Assembly (NCBI GenBank): GCA_036925085.1
Contig: JAUPFP010000053.1
Location: forward strand, 1,054,001-1,118,000
Length of the DNA stretch: 64,000 nucleotides
Direction: 5' to 3'
Origin: Brachycybe producta
Lineage: Eukaryota > Arthropoda > Diplopoda > Playtdesmida > Andrognathidae
Positions 10,756 through 23,500 of the stretch are shown here, one piece after another (positions within the stretch are counted from its first letter, which is position 1; every line of letters starts with the position of its first letter). Both the position numbers and the translations under genes were made by a program. The notes under the pieces are model-generated. The model did no database searches, had not been told where the DNA came from, and saw only the letters and a list, made by a program, of their open reading frames with translations.

Positions 10756-11600
10756 TTGAATTCTACTTCAACTTCAATTTCAACTTAAACTTTAACTTCA
10801 AATTCAACTTCAACTCCAATTTCAATTTGAACTTCAACCTCAAGTTCACCTTCAACTTCAACTTCAAATTCAACTTCAACTTCAACTTCAACTCCAATTT
10901 CAACTTCAACTTCAACTTAGACTTCGACTTCGACTTTGACTTTGACTTCGACTTTGACTTTGACTTCGACTCTGACTTTAACTTTGACTTCAACTTCGAC
11001 TTCAACTTCAACTTCATTTTCAACTTCAACTTCATTTTCAACTTCAACTTCATTTTCAACTTCAACTTCAACTTCAACTTCACCTTTAGCTTCGACTTCA
11101 ATTTCAATTTCAACTTTGAATTCTACTTCAACTTCAATTTCAAATTAAACTTTAATTTCAAATTTAACTTCAACATCAATTTTGTGTTCATCTTCAACTT
11201 CGACTTTGACTTTGACTTCGACTCTGACTTAAATTTCAACTTCAATTTCAACTTCAACTTTAACTTTAACTTCAATTTCAACTTTAACTTCAACTTCAAC
11301 TTCAATTTCAACTTCAACATCAATTTCAACTTCAACTTCAATTTCAACATCAACTTCAACTTCAAATTCAACTTCAAATTCAACTTCAACTTTAACTTCA
11401 ACTTTAATTTCAACTTCAACTTCAACTTCAACTTCAACTTCAATTTTGAGTTCAACTTCAACTTTGAATTTGACTTTGACTTCGACTTCATCTTCAATTT
11501 CAACTTCAACTTCAGTTTCAACTTCAACTTCATCGTCAACTTCAACTTCAACTTCAACTTCAACTTTAACTTCAATTTCAACTTCAACTTCAACTTCAAC
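10756..11600 (+). repeat. CCTCAAGTTCACC segment shared by both families
   Basis: This block starts near TTTGAATTCTAC. It contains CCTCAAGTTCACC near 10838, three successive TTCATTTTC steps near 11014-11055, CACCTTTAGC near 11082, TTCATCTTCAAC before a G-rich cassette near 11185, and ends at the AC slip near 11600. Close relatives lie at about 24947-25792, 33631-34476, 37946-38785, 59056-59883 and 62318-63067, which makes it one of the most widely dispersed blocks here. A shorter relative lies near 56040-56711. Confidence 0.75.
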
Positions 11601-12256
11601 ACTTCATCTTCAACTTCAACTTCAACTTCAATTTCAACTTCAACTTCAACTTCAACTTCACCTTCAACTTCAACTTCAACTTCAACTTCAACTTCAACTT
11701 TGAATTCGACTTCATCTTCAATTTCAACTTCAACTTCAACTTCAACTTCAATTTCAATTTTGAGTTCAACTTCAACTTTGACTTTGACTTTGACTTCGAC
11801 TTCATCTTCAACTTTGACTTTGACTTTGACTTCGACTTCATCTTCAATTTCAACTTCAACTTTGAATTCGACTTCAATTCCAACTTCAAACTCAACTTCA
11901 ACTTTAACTTCAACTGCAACTTCAACTTCAACTTCAAGTTCAACTTCAACTTCAACTTCAACTTCAATTTCAAATTCAACTTCAACTTCACCTTCAACTT
12001 CAACTTTGAATTCGACTTCATCTTCAATTTCAACTTCAACTTCAACTTCAATTTCAACTTCAACTTCAACTTCAACTTCAATTCCAACTTCAAACTCAAC
12101 TTCAACTTTAACTTCAACTGCAACTTCAACTTCAACTTCAACTTCAACTTCATTTTCAACTTCAACTTCAATTTCAACTTCAATTTTGAATTCGACTTCA
12201 TCTTCAATTTCAACTTCAACTTCAATTTCAACATCAACTTCAACTTCACCTTCAAC
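11601..12256 (+). repeat. GAATTC-rich segment leading into an X unit
   Basis: This block carries repeated TTTGAATTCGAC and TTTTGAGTTC landmarks, and a 36-base tandem doublet at 11777-11848 built of three TTTGAC hexamers, TTCGAC, TTCATC and TTCAAC. The same doublet recurs at 14045 and 14453. The block ends at TTGAACTCC (12257), as other X leaders do. Confidence 0.7.
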
Positions 12257-13303
12257 TTGAACTCCAACTTCAACTTCAAATTCAACTTCAGTTTCAACTT
12301 CAACTTTGAATTCGACTTCATCTTCAATTTTAACTTCAACTTCAACTTCAATTTCAACTTCAACCTGGACTTCAACTCCAATTTCAACTTCAACTTCAAC
12401 TTCAACTTCAACTGCAATTTCATTTTCAACTTCAACTTCAACTTCACTATCAACTTCAAATTCAACTTCGTCTTAGACTTCGACTTCGACTTTGACTTTG
12501 ACTTCGACTCTGACTTTAACTTTGACTTCAACTTCGACTTCAACTTCAACTTCATTTTCAACTTTAACTTCATTTTCAACTTCAACTTCAATTTCAACTT
12601 CAACTTTAGCTTCGACTTCAACTTCAACTTCGACTTTGACTTTGATTTCGACTCTGACTTAAAATTCAACTTCAATTTCAACTTCAACTTCAACTTCAAT
12701 TTCAACTTTAACTCCAATATCAACTTCAACTTTAACTTCAACTTCAATTTCAACTTCAACTTCAACTTCAACTTCAACTTCAACTTCAACATCAATTTTG
12801 TTTTCAACTTCAACTTCGACATTGACTTTGACTTCGACTCTGACTTAAATGTCAACTTCAATTTCAACTTCAACTTCAACTTCAACTTTAACTTCAACTT
12901 TAAATTCAACGTCAACTTCAATTTCAACTTCGACTTCAACTTCAAATTCAACATCAACTTCAGTTTCAACTTCAATTCCAACTTCAAACTCAACTTCAAC
13001 TTTAACTTCAACTGCGACTTCAACTTCAATTTCAACTTCAACTTCAACACTTCATCTTCAACTTCAACTTCAACTTCAATTTCAACTTCAACTTCAACTT
13101 CAACTTCACCTTCAACATCAACATCAACTTTAACTTCAACTTCAATTCCAACATCAAACTTAACTTCAACTGCAACTTCAAATACAACTTCAACTTTATT
13201 TTCAACTTCAACTTCAATTTCAACTTCATCGTCAACTTCAACTTCAACTTCAACTTCAACTTTAACTTCAATTTCAACTTCAACTTCAACTTCAACACTT
13301 CAA
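12257..13303 (+). repeat. X unit 2, shortened
   Basis: This X unit has CCTGG at 12364-12368 but lacks the roughly 210-base segment with TTCATCTTGAAC, TTGAAATTCAA and TTTGACTTAAATTTC. Its relative at 15173 has that segment, so the offset between the two changes from 2916 (TTGAACTCC) to 3126 further on. It also lacks the TTTGAATTCTAC stretch and has GACATTGAC in its second cassette. Two AC slips follow one another near 13303-13315. Confidence 0.75.
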
Positions 13304-15172
13304 CTTCAACACTTCATCTTCAACTTCAACTTCAACTTCAATTTCAACTTCAACTTCAACTTCAACTTCACCTTCAACTTCAACTTCAACTTCAACTTCA
13401 ACTTCAACTTTGAATTCGACTTCATCTTCAATTTCAACTTCAACTTCAACTTCAACTTCAATTCCAACTTCAAACTCAACTTCAACTTTAACTTCAACTT
13501 CAACTTCAACTTCAATTTCAATTTTGAGTTCAACTTCAACTTTGACTTTGACTTTGACTTCGACTTCATCTTCAATTTCAACTTCAACTTTGAATTCGAC
13601 TTCAATTCCAACTTCAAACTCAACTTCAACTTTAACTTCAACTGCAACTTCAACTTCAACTTCAATTTCAACTTCAACTTCAACTTCAACTTTAATTTCA
13701 AATTCAACTTCAACTTCACCTTCAACTTGAACTTTGAATTCGACTTCATCTTCAATTTCAACTTCAACTTCAACTTCAATTTCAACTTCAACTTCAACTT
13801 CAACTTCAACTTCAACTTCAATTTTGAGTTCAACTTCAACTTTGAATTTGACTTTGACTTCGACTTCATCTTCAATTTCAACTTCAACTTCAACTTCAAT
13901 TTCAACTTCAACTTCAACTTCAACTTCACCTTCAACTTCAACTTCAACTTCAACTTCAACTTCAACTTTGAATTCGACTTCATCTTCAATTTCAACTTCA
14001 ACTTCAACTTCAACTTCAATTTCAATTTTGAGTTCAACTTCAACTTTGACTTTGACTTTGACTTCGACTTCATCTTCAACTTTGACTTTGACTTTGACTT
14101 CGACTTCATCTTCAATTTCAACTTCAACTTTGAATTCGACTTCAATTCCAACTTCAAACTCAACTTCAACTTTAACTTCAACTGCAACTTCAACTTCAAC
14201 TTCAATTTCAACTTCAACTTCAACTTCAACTTCAATTTCAAATTCAACTTCAACTTCACCTTCAACTTCAACTTTGAATTCGACTTCATCTTCAATTTCA
14301 ACTTCAACTTCAACTTCAATTTCAACTTCAACTTCAACTTCAACTTCAACTTCAACTTCAACTTCAACTTTGAATTCGACTTCATCTTCAATTTCAACTT
14401 CAACTTCAACTTCAACTTCAACTTCAATTTCAATTTTGAGTTCAACTTCAACTTTGACTTTGACTTTGACTTCGACTTCATCTTCAACTTTGACTTTGAC
14501 TTTGACTTCGACTTCATCTTCAATTTCAACTTCAACTTTGAATTCGACTTCAATTCCAACTTCAAACTCAACTTCAACTTTAACTTCAACTGCAACTTCA
14601 ACTTCAACTTCAATTTCAACTTCAACTTCAACTTCAACTTCAATTTCAAATTCAACTTCAACTTCACCTTCAACTTCAACTTTGAATTCGACTTCATCTT
14701 CAATTTCAACTTCAACTTCAACTTCAATTTCAACTTCAACTTCAACTTCAACTTCAACTTCAACTTCAACTTCAACTTTGAATTCGACTTCAATTCCAAC
14801 TTCAAACTCAACTTCAACTTTAACTTCAACTGCAACTTCAACTTCAACTTCAATTTCAACTTCAATTTCAACTTCAACTTCAATTTCAAATTCAACTTCA
14901 ACTTCACCTTCAACTTCAACTTTGAATTCGACTTCATCTTCAATTTCAACTTCAACTTCAACTTCAATTTCAACTTCAACTTCAACTTCAACTTCAATTC
15001 CAACTTCAAACTCAACTTCAACTTTAACTTCAACTGCAACTTCAACTTCAACTTCAACTTCAACTTCATTTTCAACTTCAACTTCAATTTCAACTTCAAT
15101 TTTGAATTCGACTTCATCTTCAATTTCAACTTCAACTTCAATTTCAACATCAACTTCAACTTCACCTTCAAC
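13304..15172 (+). repeat. GAATTC-rich block with local period near 408 bp
   Basis: TTTTGAG landmarks at 14026 and 14434, and TTTGAC doublets at 14045 and 14453, give an exact local offset of 408. Within it TTTGAATTCGAC, CAATTCC, CTGCAAC and TTCACC recur in fixed order. The block resembles 11601-12256, and appears to be the source or sink of the GAATTC-rich segments that precede X units later (16425-17070, 21000-21400, 35140-35800). Confidence 0.75.
14045..14116 (+). repeat. 36-bp tandem doublet
   Basis: The unit is three TTTGAC hexamers followed by TTCGAC, TTCATC and TTCAAC, and it occurs twice. The last hexamer of the second unit is TTCAAT. Equivalent doublets lie at 11777-11848 and 14453-14524. 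Other GAATTC-rich segments carry a single unit. Confidence 0.85.
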
Positions 15173-16424
15173 TTGAACTCCAACTTCAACTTCAAATTCA
15201 ACTTCAGTTTCAACTTCAACTTTGAATTCGACTTCATCTTCAATTTTAACTTCAACTTCAACTTCAATTTCAACTTCAACCTGGACTTCAACTCCAATTT
15301 CAACTTCATCTTGAACTTCAAATTTAACTTCAAATTCAACTTCAACTTGAAATTCAACTTCAATGTTGTCTTCAACTTCAACTTCAACTTCAATTTTGTG
15401 TTCAACTTCAACTTTGACTTTGACTTAAATTTCAACTTCAACTTCAACTTCAACTTCAACTGCAATTTCATTTTCAACTTCAACTTCAACTTCACTATCA
15501 ACTTCAAATTCAACTTCAACTTGAACTCCAATTTCAACTTCAAATTCAACTTCGACTTAGACTTCGACTTCGACTTTGACTTTGACTTCGACTCTGACTT
15601 TAACTTTGACTTCAACTTCGACTTCAACTTCAACTTCATTTTCAACTTTAACTTCATTTTCAACTTCAACTTCAATTTCAACTTCAACTTTAGCTTCGAC
15701 TTCAACTTCAACTTCGACTTTGACTTTGATTTCGACTCTGACTTAAAATTCAACTTCAATTTCAACTTCAACTTCAATTTCAATTTCAACTTTAACTCCA
15801 ATATCAACTTCAACTTTAACTTCAACTTCAATTTCAACTTCAACTTCAACTTCAACTTCAACTTCAACTTCAACTTCAACTTCAACCTCAATTTTAAATT
15901 CAACTTCAACTTCAACATCAATTTTGTTTTCAACTTCAACTTCGACATTGACTTTGACTTCGACTCTGACTTAAATGTCAACTTCAATTTCAACTTCAAC
16001 TTCAACTTCAACTTTAACTTCAACTTTAAATTCAACGTCAACTTCAATTTCAACTTCGACTTCAACTTCAAATTCAACATCAACTTCAGTTTCAACTTCA
16101 ATTCCAACTTCAAACTCAACTTCAACTTTAACTTCAACTGCGACTTCAACTTCAATTTCAACTTCAACTTCAACACTTCATCTTCAACTTCAACTTCAAC
16201 TTCAATTTCAACTTCAACTTCAACTTCAACTTCACCTTCAACATCAACATCAACTTTAACTTCAACTTCAATTCCAACATCAAACTTAACTTCAACTGCA
16301 ACTTCAAATACAACTTCAACTTTATTTTCAACTTCAACTTCAATTTCAACTTCATCGTCAACTTCAACTTCAACTTCAACTTCAACTTTAACTTCAATTT
16401 CAACTTCAACTTCAACTTCAACAC
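15173..16424 (+). repeat. X unit 3
   Basis: TTGAACTCC opens the unit at 15173. CCTGG is at 15280-15284, TTCATCTTGAAC near 15310, TTGAAATTCAA near 15350, TTAGACTTCGAC near 15557, CTCCAATATC near 15795, GACATTGAC near 15945, and AC slips near 16175 and 16421. From about 15760 it follows 12640 onward at offset 3126. Confidence 0.8.
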
Positions 16425-17515
16425 TTCATCTTCAACTTCAACTTCAACTTCAATTTCAACTTCAACTTCAACTTCAACTTCACCTTCAACTTCAACTTCA
16501 ACTTCAACTTCAACTTCAACTTTGAATTCGACTTCATCTTCAATTTCAACTTCAACTTCAACTTCAATTCCAACTTCAAACTCAACTTCAACTTTAACTT
16601 CAACTTCAACTTCAACTTCAATTTCAATTTTGAGTTCAACTTCAACTTTGACTTTGACTTTGACTTCGACTTCATCTTCAATTTCAACTTCAACTTTGAA
16701 TTCGACTTCAATTCCAACTTCAAACTCAACTTCAACTTTAACTTCAACTGCAACTTCAACTTCAACTTCAATTTCAACTTCAACTTCAACTTCAACTTTA
16801 ATTTCAAATTCAACTTCAACTTCACCTTCAACTTGAACTTTGAATTCGACTTCATCTTCAATTTCAACTTCAACTTCAACTTCAATTTCAACTTCAACTT
16901 CAACTTCAACTTCAATTCCAACTTCAAACTCAACTTCAACTTTAACTTCAACTGCAACTTCAACTTCAACTTCTACTTCATTTTCAACTTCAACTTCAAT
17001 TTTGAATTCGACTTCATCTTCAATTTCAACTTCAACTTCAATTTCAACATCAACTTCAACTTCACCTTCAACTTGAACTCCAACTTCAACTTAAACTTCA
17101 AATTCAACTTCAGTTTCAACTTCAACATTGAATTCGACTTCATCTTCAATTTTAACTTCAACTTCAACTTCAATTTCAACTTCAACCTGGACTTCAACTG
17201 CAATTTCAACTTCATCTTGAACTTCAAATTTAACTTCAAATTCAACTTCAACTTGAAATTCAACTTCAATGTTGTCTTCAACTTCAACTTCAACTTCAAT
17301 TTTGTGTTCAACTTCAACTTTGACTTTGACTTAAATTTCAACTTCAACTTCACTATCAACTTCAAATTCAACTTCAACTTGAACTCCAATTTCAACTTCA
17401 AATTCAACTTCGACTTAGACTTCGACTTCGACTTTGACTTTGTCTTCGACTCTGACTTTAACTTTGACTTCAACTTCGACTTCAACTTCAACTTCATTTT
17501 CAACTTTAACTTCAT
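16425..17515 (+). repeat. GAATTC-rich leader and X unit start before the large duplication
   Basis: The first part repeats the TTTGAATTCGAC and TTTTGAGTTC pattern. TTGAACTCC then starts an X unit near 17075, with CCTGG at 17186-17190. Close relatives are 35547-36240 and 41606-42300. One private change makes GTCTTCGAC near 17442. The block ends where the 8678-bp duplicated segment begins. Confidence 0.75.
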
Positions 17516-20500
17516 TTTCAACTTCAACTTCAACTTCAACTTCAACTTTAGCTTCGACTTCAATTTCAACTTCAACTTTGAATTCTACTTCAACTTCAAT
17601 TTCAACTTAAACTTTAACTTCAAATTCAACTTCAACATCAATTTTGTGTTCAACTTCAACTTCGACTTTGACTTTGACTTCGACTCTGACTTAAAATTCA
17701 ACTTCAACTTCAACTTCAACTTCAATTTCAACTTCAATTTCAACTTCAACTTCAACTTCAACTTTAACTTCAACTTTAAATTCAACGTCAACTTCAATTT
17801 CAACTTCGACTTCAACTTCAAATTCAACATCAACTTCAGTTTCAACTTCAATTCCAACTTCAAACTCAACTTCAACTTTAACCTCAACTGCGACTTCAAC
17901 TTCAACTTCAATTTCAACTTCAACTTCAACACTTCATCTTCAACTTCAACTTCAACTTCAATTTCAACTTCAACTTCAACTTCACCTTCAACATCAACAT
18001 CAACTTTAACTTCAACTTCAATTCCAACATCAAACTTAACTTCAACTGCAACTTCAAATACAACTTCAACTTTATTTTCAACTTCAACTTCAATTTCAAC
18101 TTCAACTTTAACTTCAACTTCAACTTCAATTTCAACTTCGACTTCAACTTCAAATTCAACATCAACTTCAACTTCAACTTCAATTCCAACTTCAAACTCA
18201 ACTTCAACTTTAACTTCTGCAACTTCAACTTCAAGTTCAACTTCAATTTTAACTTCAACTTCAACTTCATCTTCAACTTCAACTTCAAATTCAATTTCAA
18301 CATCAACTTCAACTTCACCTTCAACTTCAACTTCAAATTCAACTTCAAATTCTACTTCAACTTCAACTTCGACTTCAACTTCGACTTCAACTTCAACTTC
18401 ATTTTCAACTTTAACTTCAACTTTAACTTCAACTTCAACTTCAACTTCAACTTTGAATTCTACTTCGACTTCAACTTCAACTTCATTTTCAACTTTAACT
18501 TCATTTTCAACTTCAACTTCAACTTCAACTTCAACTTTAGCTTCGACTTCAATTTCAACTTCAACTTTGAATTCTACTTCAACTTCAATTTCAACTTAAA
18601 CTTTAACTTCAAATTCAACTTCAACATCAATTTTGTGTTCAACTTCAACTTCGACTTTGACTTTGACTTCGACTCTGACTTAAAATTCAACTTCAATTTC
18701 AACTTCAACTTCAACTTCAATTTCAACTTTAACTCCAATATCAACTTCAACTTTAACTTCAACTTCAATTTCAACTTCAACTTCAACTTCAACTTCAACT
18801 TCAACTTCAACTTCAATTTTAAATTCAACTTCAACTTCAACATCAATTTTGTTTTCAACTTCAACATCGACATTGACTTTGACTTCGACTCTGACTTAAA
18901 TGTCAACTTCAATTTCAACTTCAACTTCAACTTCAACTTTAACTTCAACTTTAAATTCAACGTCAAATTCAATTTCAACTTCGACTTCAACTTCAAATTC
19001 AACATCAACTTCAGTTTCAACTTCAATTCCAACTTCAAACTCAACTTCAACTTTAACTTCAACTGCGACTTCAACTTCAACTTCATTTTCAACTTTAACT
19101 TCATTTTCAACTTCAACTTCAATTTCAACTTCAACTTTAGCTTCGACTTCAACTTCAACTTCGACTTTGACTTTGATTTCGACTCTGACTTAAAATTCAA
19201 CTTCAATTTTAACTTCAACTTCAACTTCAATTTCAACTTTAACTCCAATATCAACTTCAACTTTAACTTCAACTTCAATTTCAACTTCAACTTCAACTTC
19301 AACTTCAACTTCAACTTCAACTTCAACTTCAACTTCAACTTCAATTTTAAATTCAACTTCAACTTCAACATCAATTTTGTTTTCAACTTCAACTTCGACA
19401 TTGACTTTGACTTCGACTCTGACTTAAATGCCAACTTCAATTTCAACTTCAACTTCAACTTCAACTTTAACTTCAACTTTAAATTCAACGTCAACTTCAA
19501 TTTCAACTTCGACTTCAACTTCAAATTCAACATCAACTTCAGTTTCAACTTCAATTCCAACTTCAAACTCAACTTCAACTTTAACTTCAACTGCGACTTC
19601 AACTTCAACTTCAATTTCAACTTCAACTTCAACACTTCATCTTCAACTTCAACTTCAACTTCAATTTCAACTTCAATTTTGAATTCGACTTCATCTTCAA
19701 TTTCAACTTCAACTTCAATTTCAACATCAACTTCAACTTCACCTTCAACTTGAACTCCAACTTCAACTTAAACTTCAAATTCAACTTCAGTTTCAACTTC
19801 AACTTTGAATTCGACTTCATCTTCAATTTTAACTTCAACTTCAACTTCAATTTCAACTTCAACCTGGACTTCAACTCCAATTTCAACTTCATCTTGAACT
19901 TCAAATTTAACTTCAAATTCAACTTCAACTTGAAATTCAACTTCAATGTTGTCTTCAACTTCAACTTCAACTTCAATTTTGTGTTCAACTTCAACTTTGA
20001 CTTTGACTTAAATTTCAACTTCAACTTCAACTTCAACTTCAACTGCAATTTCATTTTCAACTTCAACTTCAACTTCACTATCAACTTCAAATACAACTTC
20101 AACTTGAACTCCAATTTCAACTTCAAATTCAACTTCGACTTAGACTTCGACTTCGACTTTGACTTTGACTTCGACTCTGACTTTAACTTTGACTTCAACT
20201 TCGACTTCAACTTCAACTTCATTTTCAACTTTAACTTCATTTTCAACTTCAACTTCAATTTCAACTTCAACTTTAGCTTCGACTTCAACTTCAACTTCGA
20301 CTTTGACTTTGATTTCGACTCTGACTTAAAATTCAACTTCAATTTCAACTTCAACTTCAACTTCAATTTCAACTTTAACTCCAATATCAACTTCAACTTT
20401 AACTTCAACTTCAATTTCAACTTCAACTTCAACTTCAACTTCAACTTCAACTTCAACTTCAACTTCAACTTCAACTTCAATTTTAAATTCAACTTCAACT

Positions 20501-23500
20501 TCAACATCAATTTTGTTTTCAACTTCAACTTCGACATTGACTTTGACTTCGACTCTGACTTAAATGTCAACTTCAATTTCAACTTCAACTTCAACTTCAA
20601 CTTTAACTTCAACTTTAAATTCAACGTCAACTTCAATTTCAACTTCGACTTCAACTTCAAATTCAACATCAACTTCAGTTTCAACTTCAATTCCAACTTC
20701 AAACTCAACTTCAACTTTAACAACAACTGCGACTTCAACTTCAACTTCAATTTCAACTTCAACTTCAACACTTCATCTTCAACTTCAACTTCAACTTCAA
20801 TTTCAACTTCAACTTCAACTTCACCTTCAACATCAACATCAACTTTAACTTCAACTTCAATTCCAACATCAAACTTAACTTCAACTGCAACTTCAAATAC
20901 AACTTCAACTTTATTTTCAACTTCAACTTCAATTTCAACTTCATCGTCAACTTCAATTTCAACTTCAACTTCAACTTCAACACTTCATCTTCAACTTCAA
21001 CTTCAACTTCAATTTCAACTTCAACTTCAACTTCAACTTCACCTTCAACTTCAACTTCAACTTCAACTTCAACTTCATCTTTGAATTCGACTTCATCTTC
21101 AATTTCAACTTCAACTTCAACTTCAACTTCAATTCCAACTTCAAACTCAACTTCAACTTTAACTTCAACTTCAACTTCAACTTCAATTTCAATTTTGAGT
21201 TCAACTTCAACTTTGACTTTGACTTTGACTTCGACTTCATCTTCAATTTCAACTTCAACTTTGAATTCGACTTCAATTCCAACTTCAAACTCAACTTCAA
21301 CTTTAACTTCAACTGCAACTTCAACTTCAACTTCAATTTCAACTTCAACTTCAACTTCAACTTTAATTTCAAATTCAACTTCAACTTCACCTTCAACTTG
21401 AACTTTGAATTCGACTTCATCTTCAATTTCAACTTCAACTTCATCTTGAACTTCAAATTTAACTTCAAATTCAACTTCAACTTGAAATTCAACTTCAATG
21501 TTGTCTTCAACTTCAACATCAACTTCAATTTTGTGTTCAACTTCAACTTTGACTTTGACTTAAATTTCAACTTCAACTTCACTATCAACTTCAAATTCAA
21601 CTTCAACTTGAACTCCAATTTCAACTTCAAATTCAACTTCGACTTTGACTTCGACTTAGACTTTGACTTTGACTTCGACTCTGACTTTAACTTTGACTTC
21701 AACTTCGACTTCAACTTCAACTTCATTTTCAACTTTAACTTCATTTTCAACTTCAACTTCAACTTCAACTTCAACTTTAGCTTCGACTTCAATTTCAACT
21801 TCAACTTTGAATTCTACTTCAACTTCAATTTCAACTTAAACTTTAACTTCAAATTCAACTTCAACATCAATTTTGTGTTCAACTTCAACTTCGACTTTGA
21901 CTTTGACTTCGACTCTGACTTAAAATTCAACTTCAACTTCAACTTCAACTTCAATTTCAACTTTAACTCCAATATCAACTTCAACTTTAACTTCAACTTC
22001 AATTTCAACTTCAACTTCAACTTCAACTTCAACTTCAACTTCAACTTCAACTTCAACTTCAACTTCAACTTCAATTTTAAATTCAACTTCAACTTCAACA
22101 TCAATTTTGTTTTCAACTTCAACTTCGACTTTGACTTTGACTTCGACTCTGACTTAAATGTCAACTTCAATTTCAACTTCAACTTCAACTTCAACTTTAA
22201 CTTCAACTTTAAATTCAACGTCAACTTCAATTTCAACTTCAACTTCAACTTCAAATTCAACATCAACTTCAGTTTCAACTTCAATTCCAACTTCAAACTC
22301 AACTTCAACTTTAACCTCAACTGCGACTTCAACTTCAACTTCAATTTCAACTTCAACTTCAACACTTCATCTTCAACTTCAACTTCAACTTCAATTTCAA
22401 CTTCAACTTCAACTTCACCTTCAACATCAACATCAACTTTAACTTCAACTTCAATTCCAACATCAAACTTAACTTCAACTGCAACTTCATATACAACTTC
22501 AACTTTATTTTCAACTTCAACTTCAATTTCAACTTCAACTTTAACTTCAACTTCAACTTCAATTTCAACTTCGACTTCAACTTCAAATTCAACATCAACT
22601 TCAACTTCAACTTCAATTCCAACTTCAAACTCAACTTCAACTTTAACTTCTGCAACTTCAACTTCAACTTCATCTTCAACTTCAACTTCAAATTCAATTT
22701 CAACATCAACTTCAACTTCACCTTCAACTTCAACTTCAAATTCAACTTCAAATTCTACTTCAACTTCAACTTCGACTTCAACTTCGACTTCAACTTCAAC
22801 TTCATTTTCAACTTTAACTTCAACTTTAACTTCAACTTCAACTTCAACTTCAACTTTGAATTCTACTTCGACTTCAACTTCAACTTCATTTTCAACTTTA
22901 ACTTCATTTTCAACTTCAACTTCAACTTCAACTTCAACTTTAGCTTCGACTTCAATTTCAACTTCAACTTTGAATTCTACTTCAACTTCAATTTCAACTT
23001 AAACTTTAACTTCAAATTCAACTTCAACATCAATTTTGTGTTCAACTTCAACTTCGACTTTGACTTTGACTTCGACTCTGACTTAAAATTCAACTTCAAT
23101 TTCAACTTCAACTTCAACTTCAATTTCAACTTTAACTCCAATATCAACTTCAACTTTAACTTCAACTTCAATTTCAACTTCAACTTCAACTTCAACTTCA
23201 ACTTCAACTTCAACTTCAATTTTAAATTCAACTTCAACTTCAACATCAATTTTGTTTTCAACTTCAACTTCGACATTGACTTTGACTTCGACTCTGACTT
23301 AAATGTCAACTTCAATTTCAACTTCAACTTCAACTTCAACTTTAACTTCAACTTTAACTTCAACTTCAACTTCAACTTCAACTTTGAATTCTACTTCAAC
23401 TTCAATTTCAACTTAAACTTTAACTTCAAATTCAACTTCAACTCCAATTTCAATTTGAACTTCAACCTCAAGTTCACCTTCAACTTCAACTTCAAATTCA

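Noticed and set aside
13306..16176. 956-codon open frame on - (Leu-Lys repeats), and the other minus-strand Leu-Lys frames
   Set aside because: One minus frame of GTTGAA reads TTG-AAG without stops. These are shadows of the same repeat, not proteins. They begin and end at repeat variants that recur in every unit.
12257..16525. 1422-codon open frame on + (Asn-Phe then Thr-Ser repeats), and similar frames at 5519-8287, 8284-10788, 179-1783 and 33299-35239
   Set aside because: The TTCAAC consensus has no stop in any + frame, so long frames are expected by default. They start at TTG or ATG triplets made by chance variants, change dipeptide at the AC slip, overlap frames on the other strand, and contain no recognisable domain.
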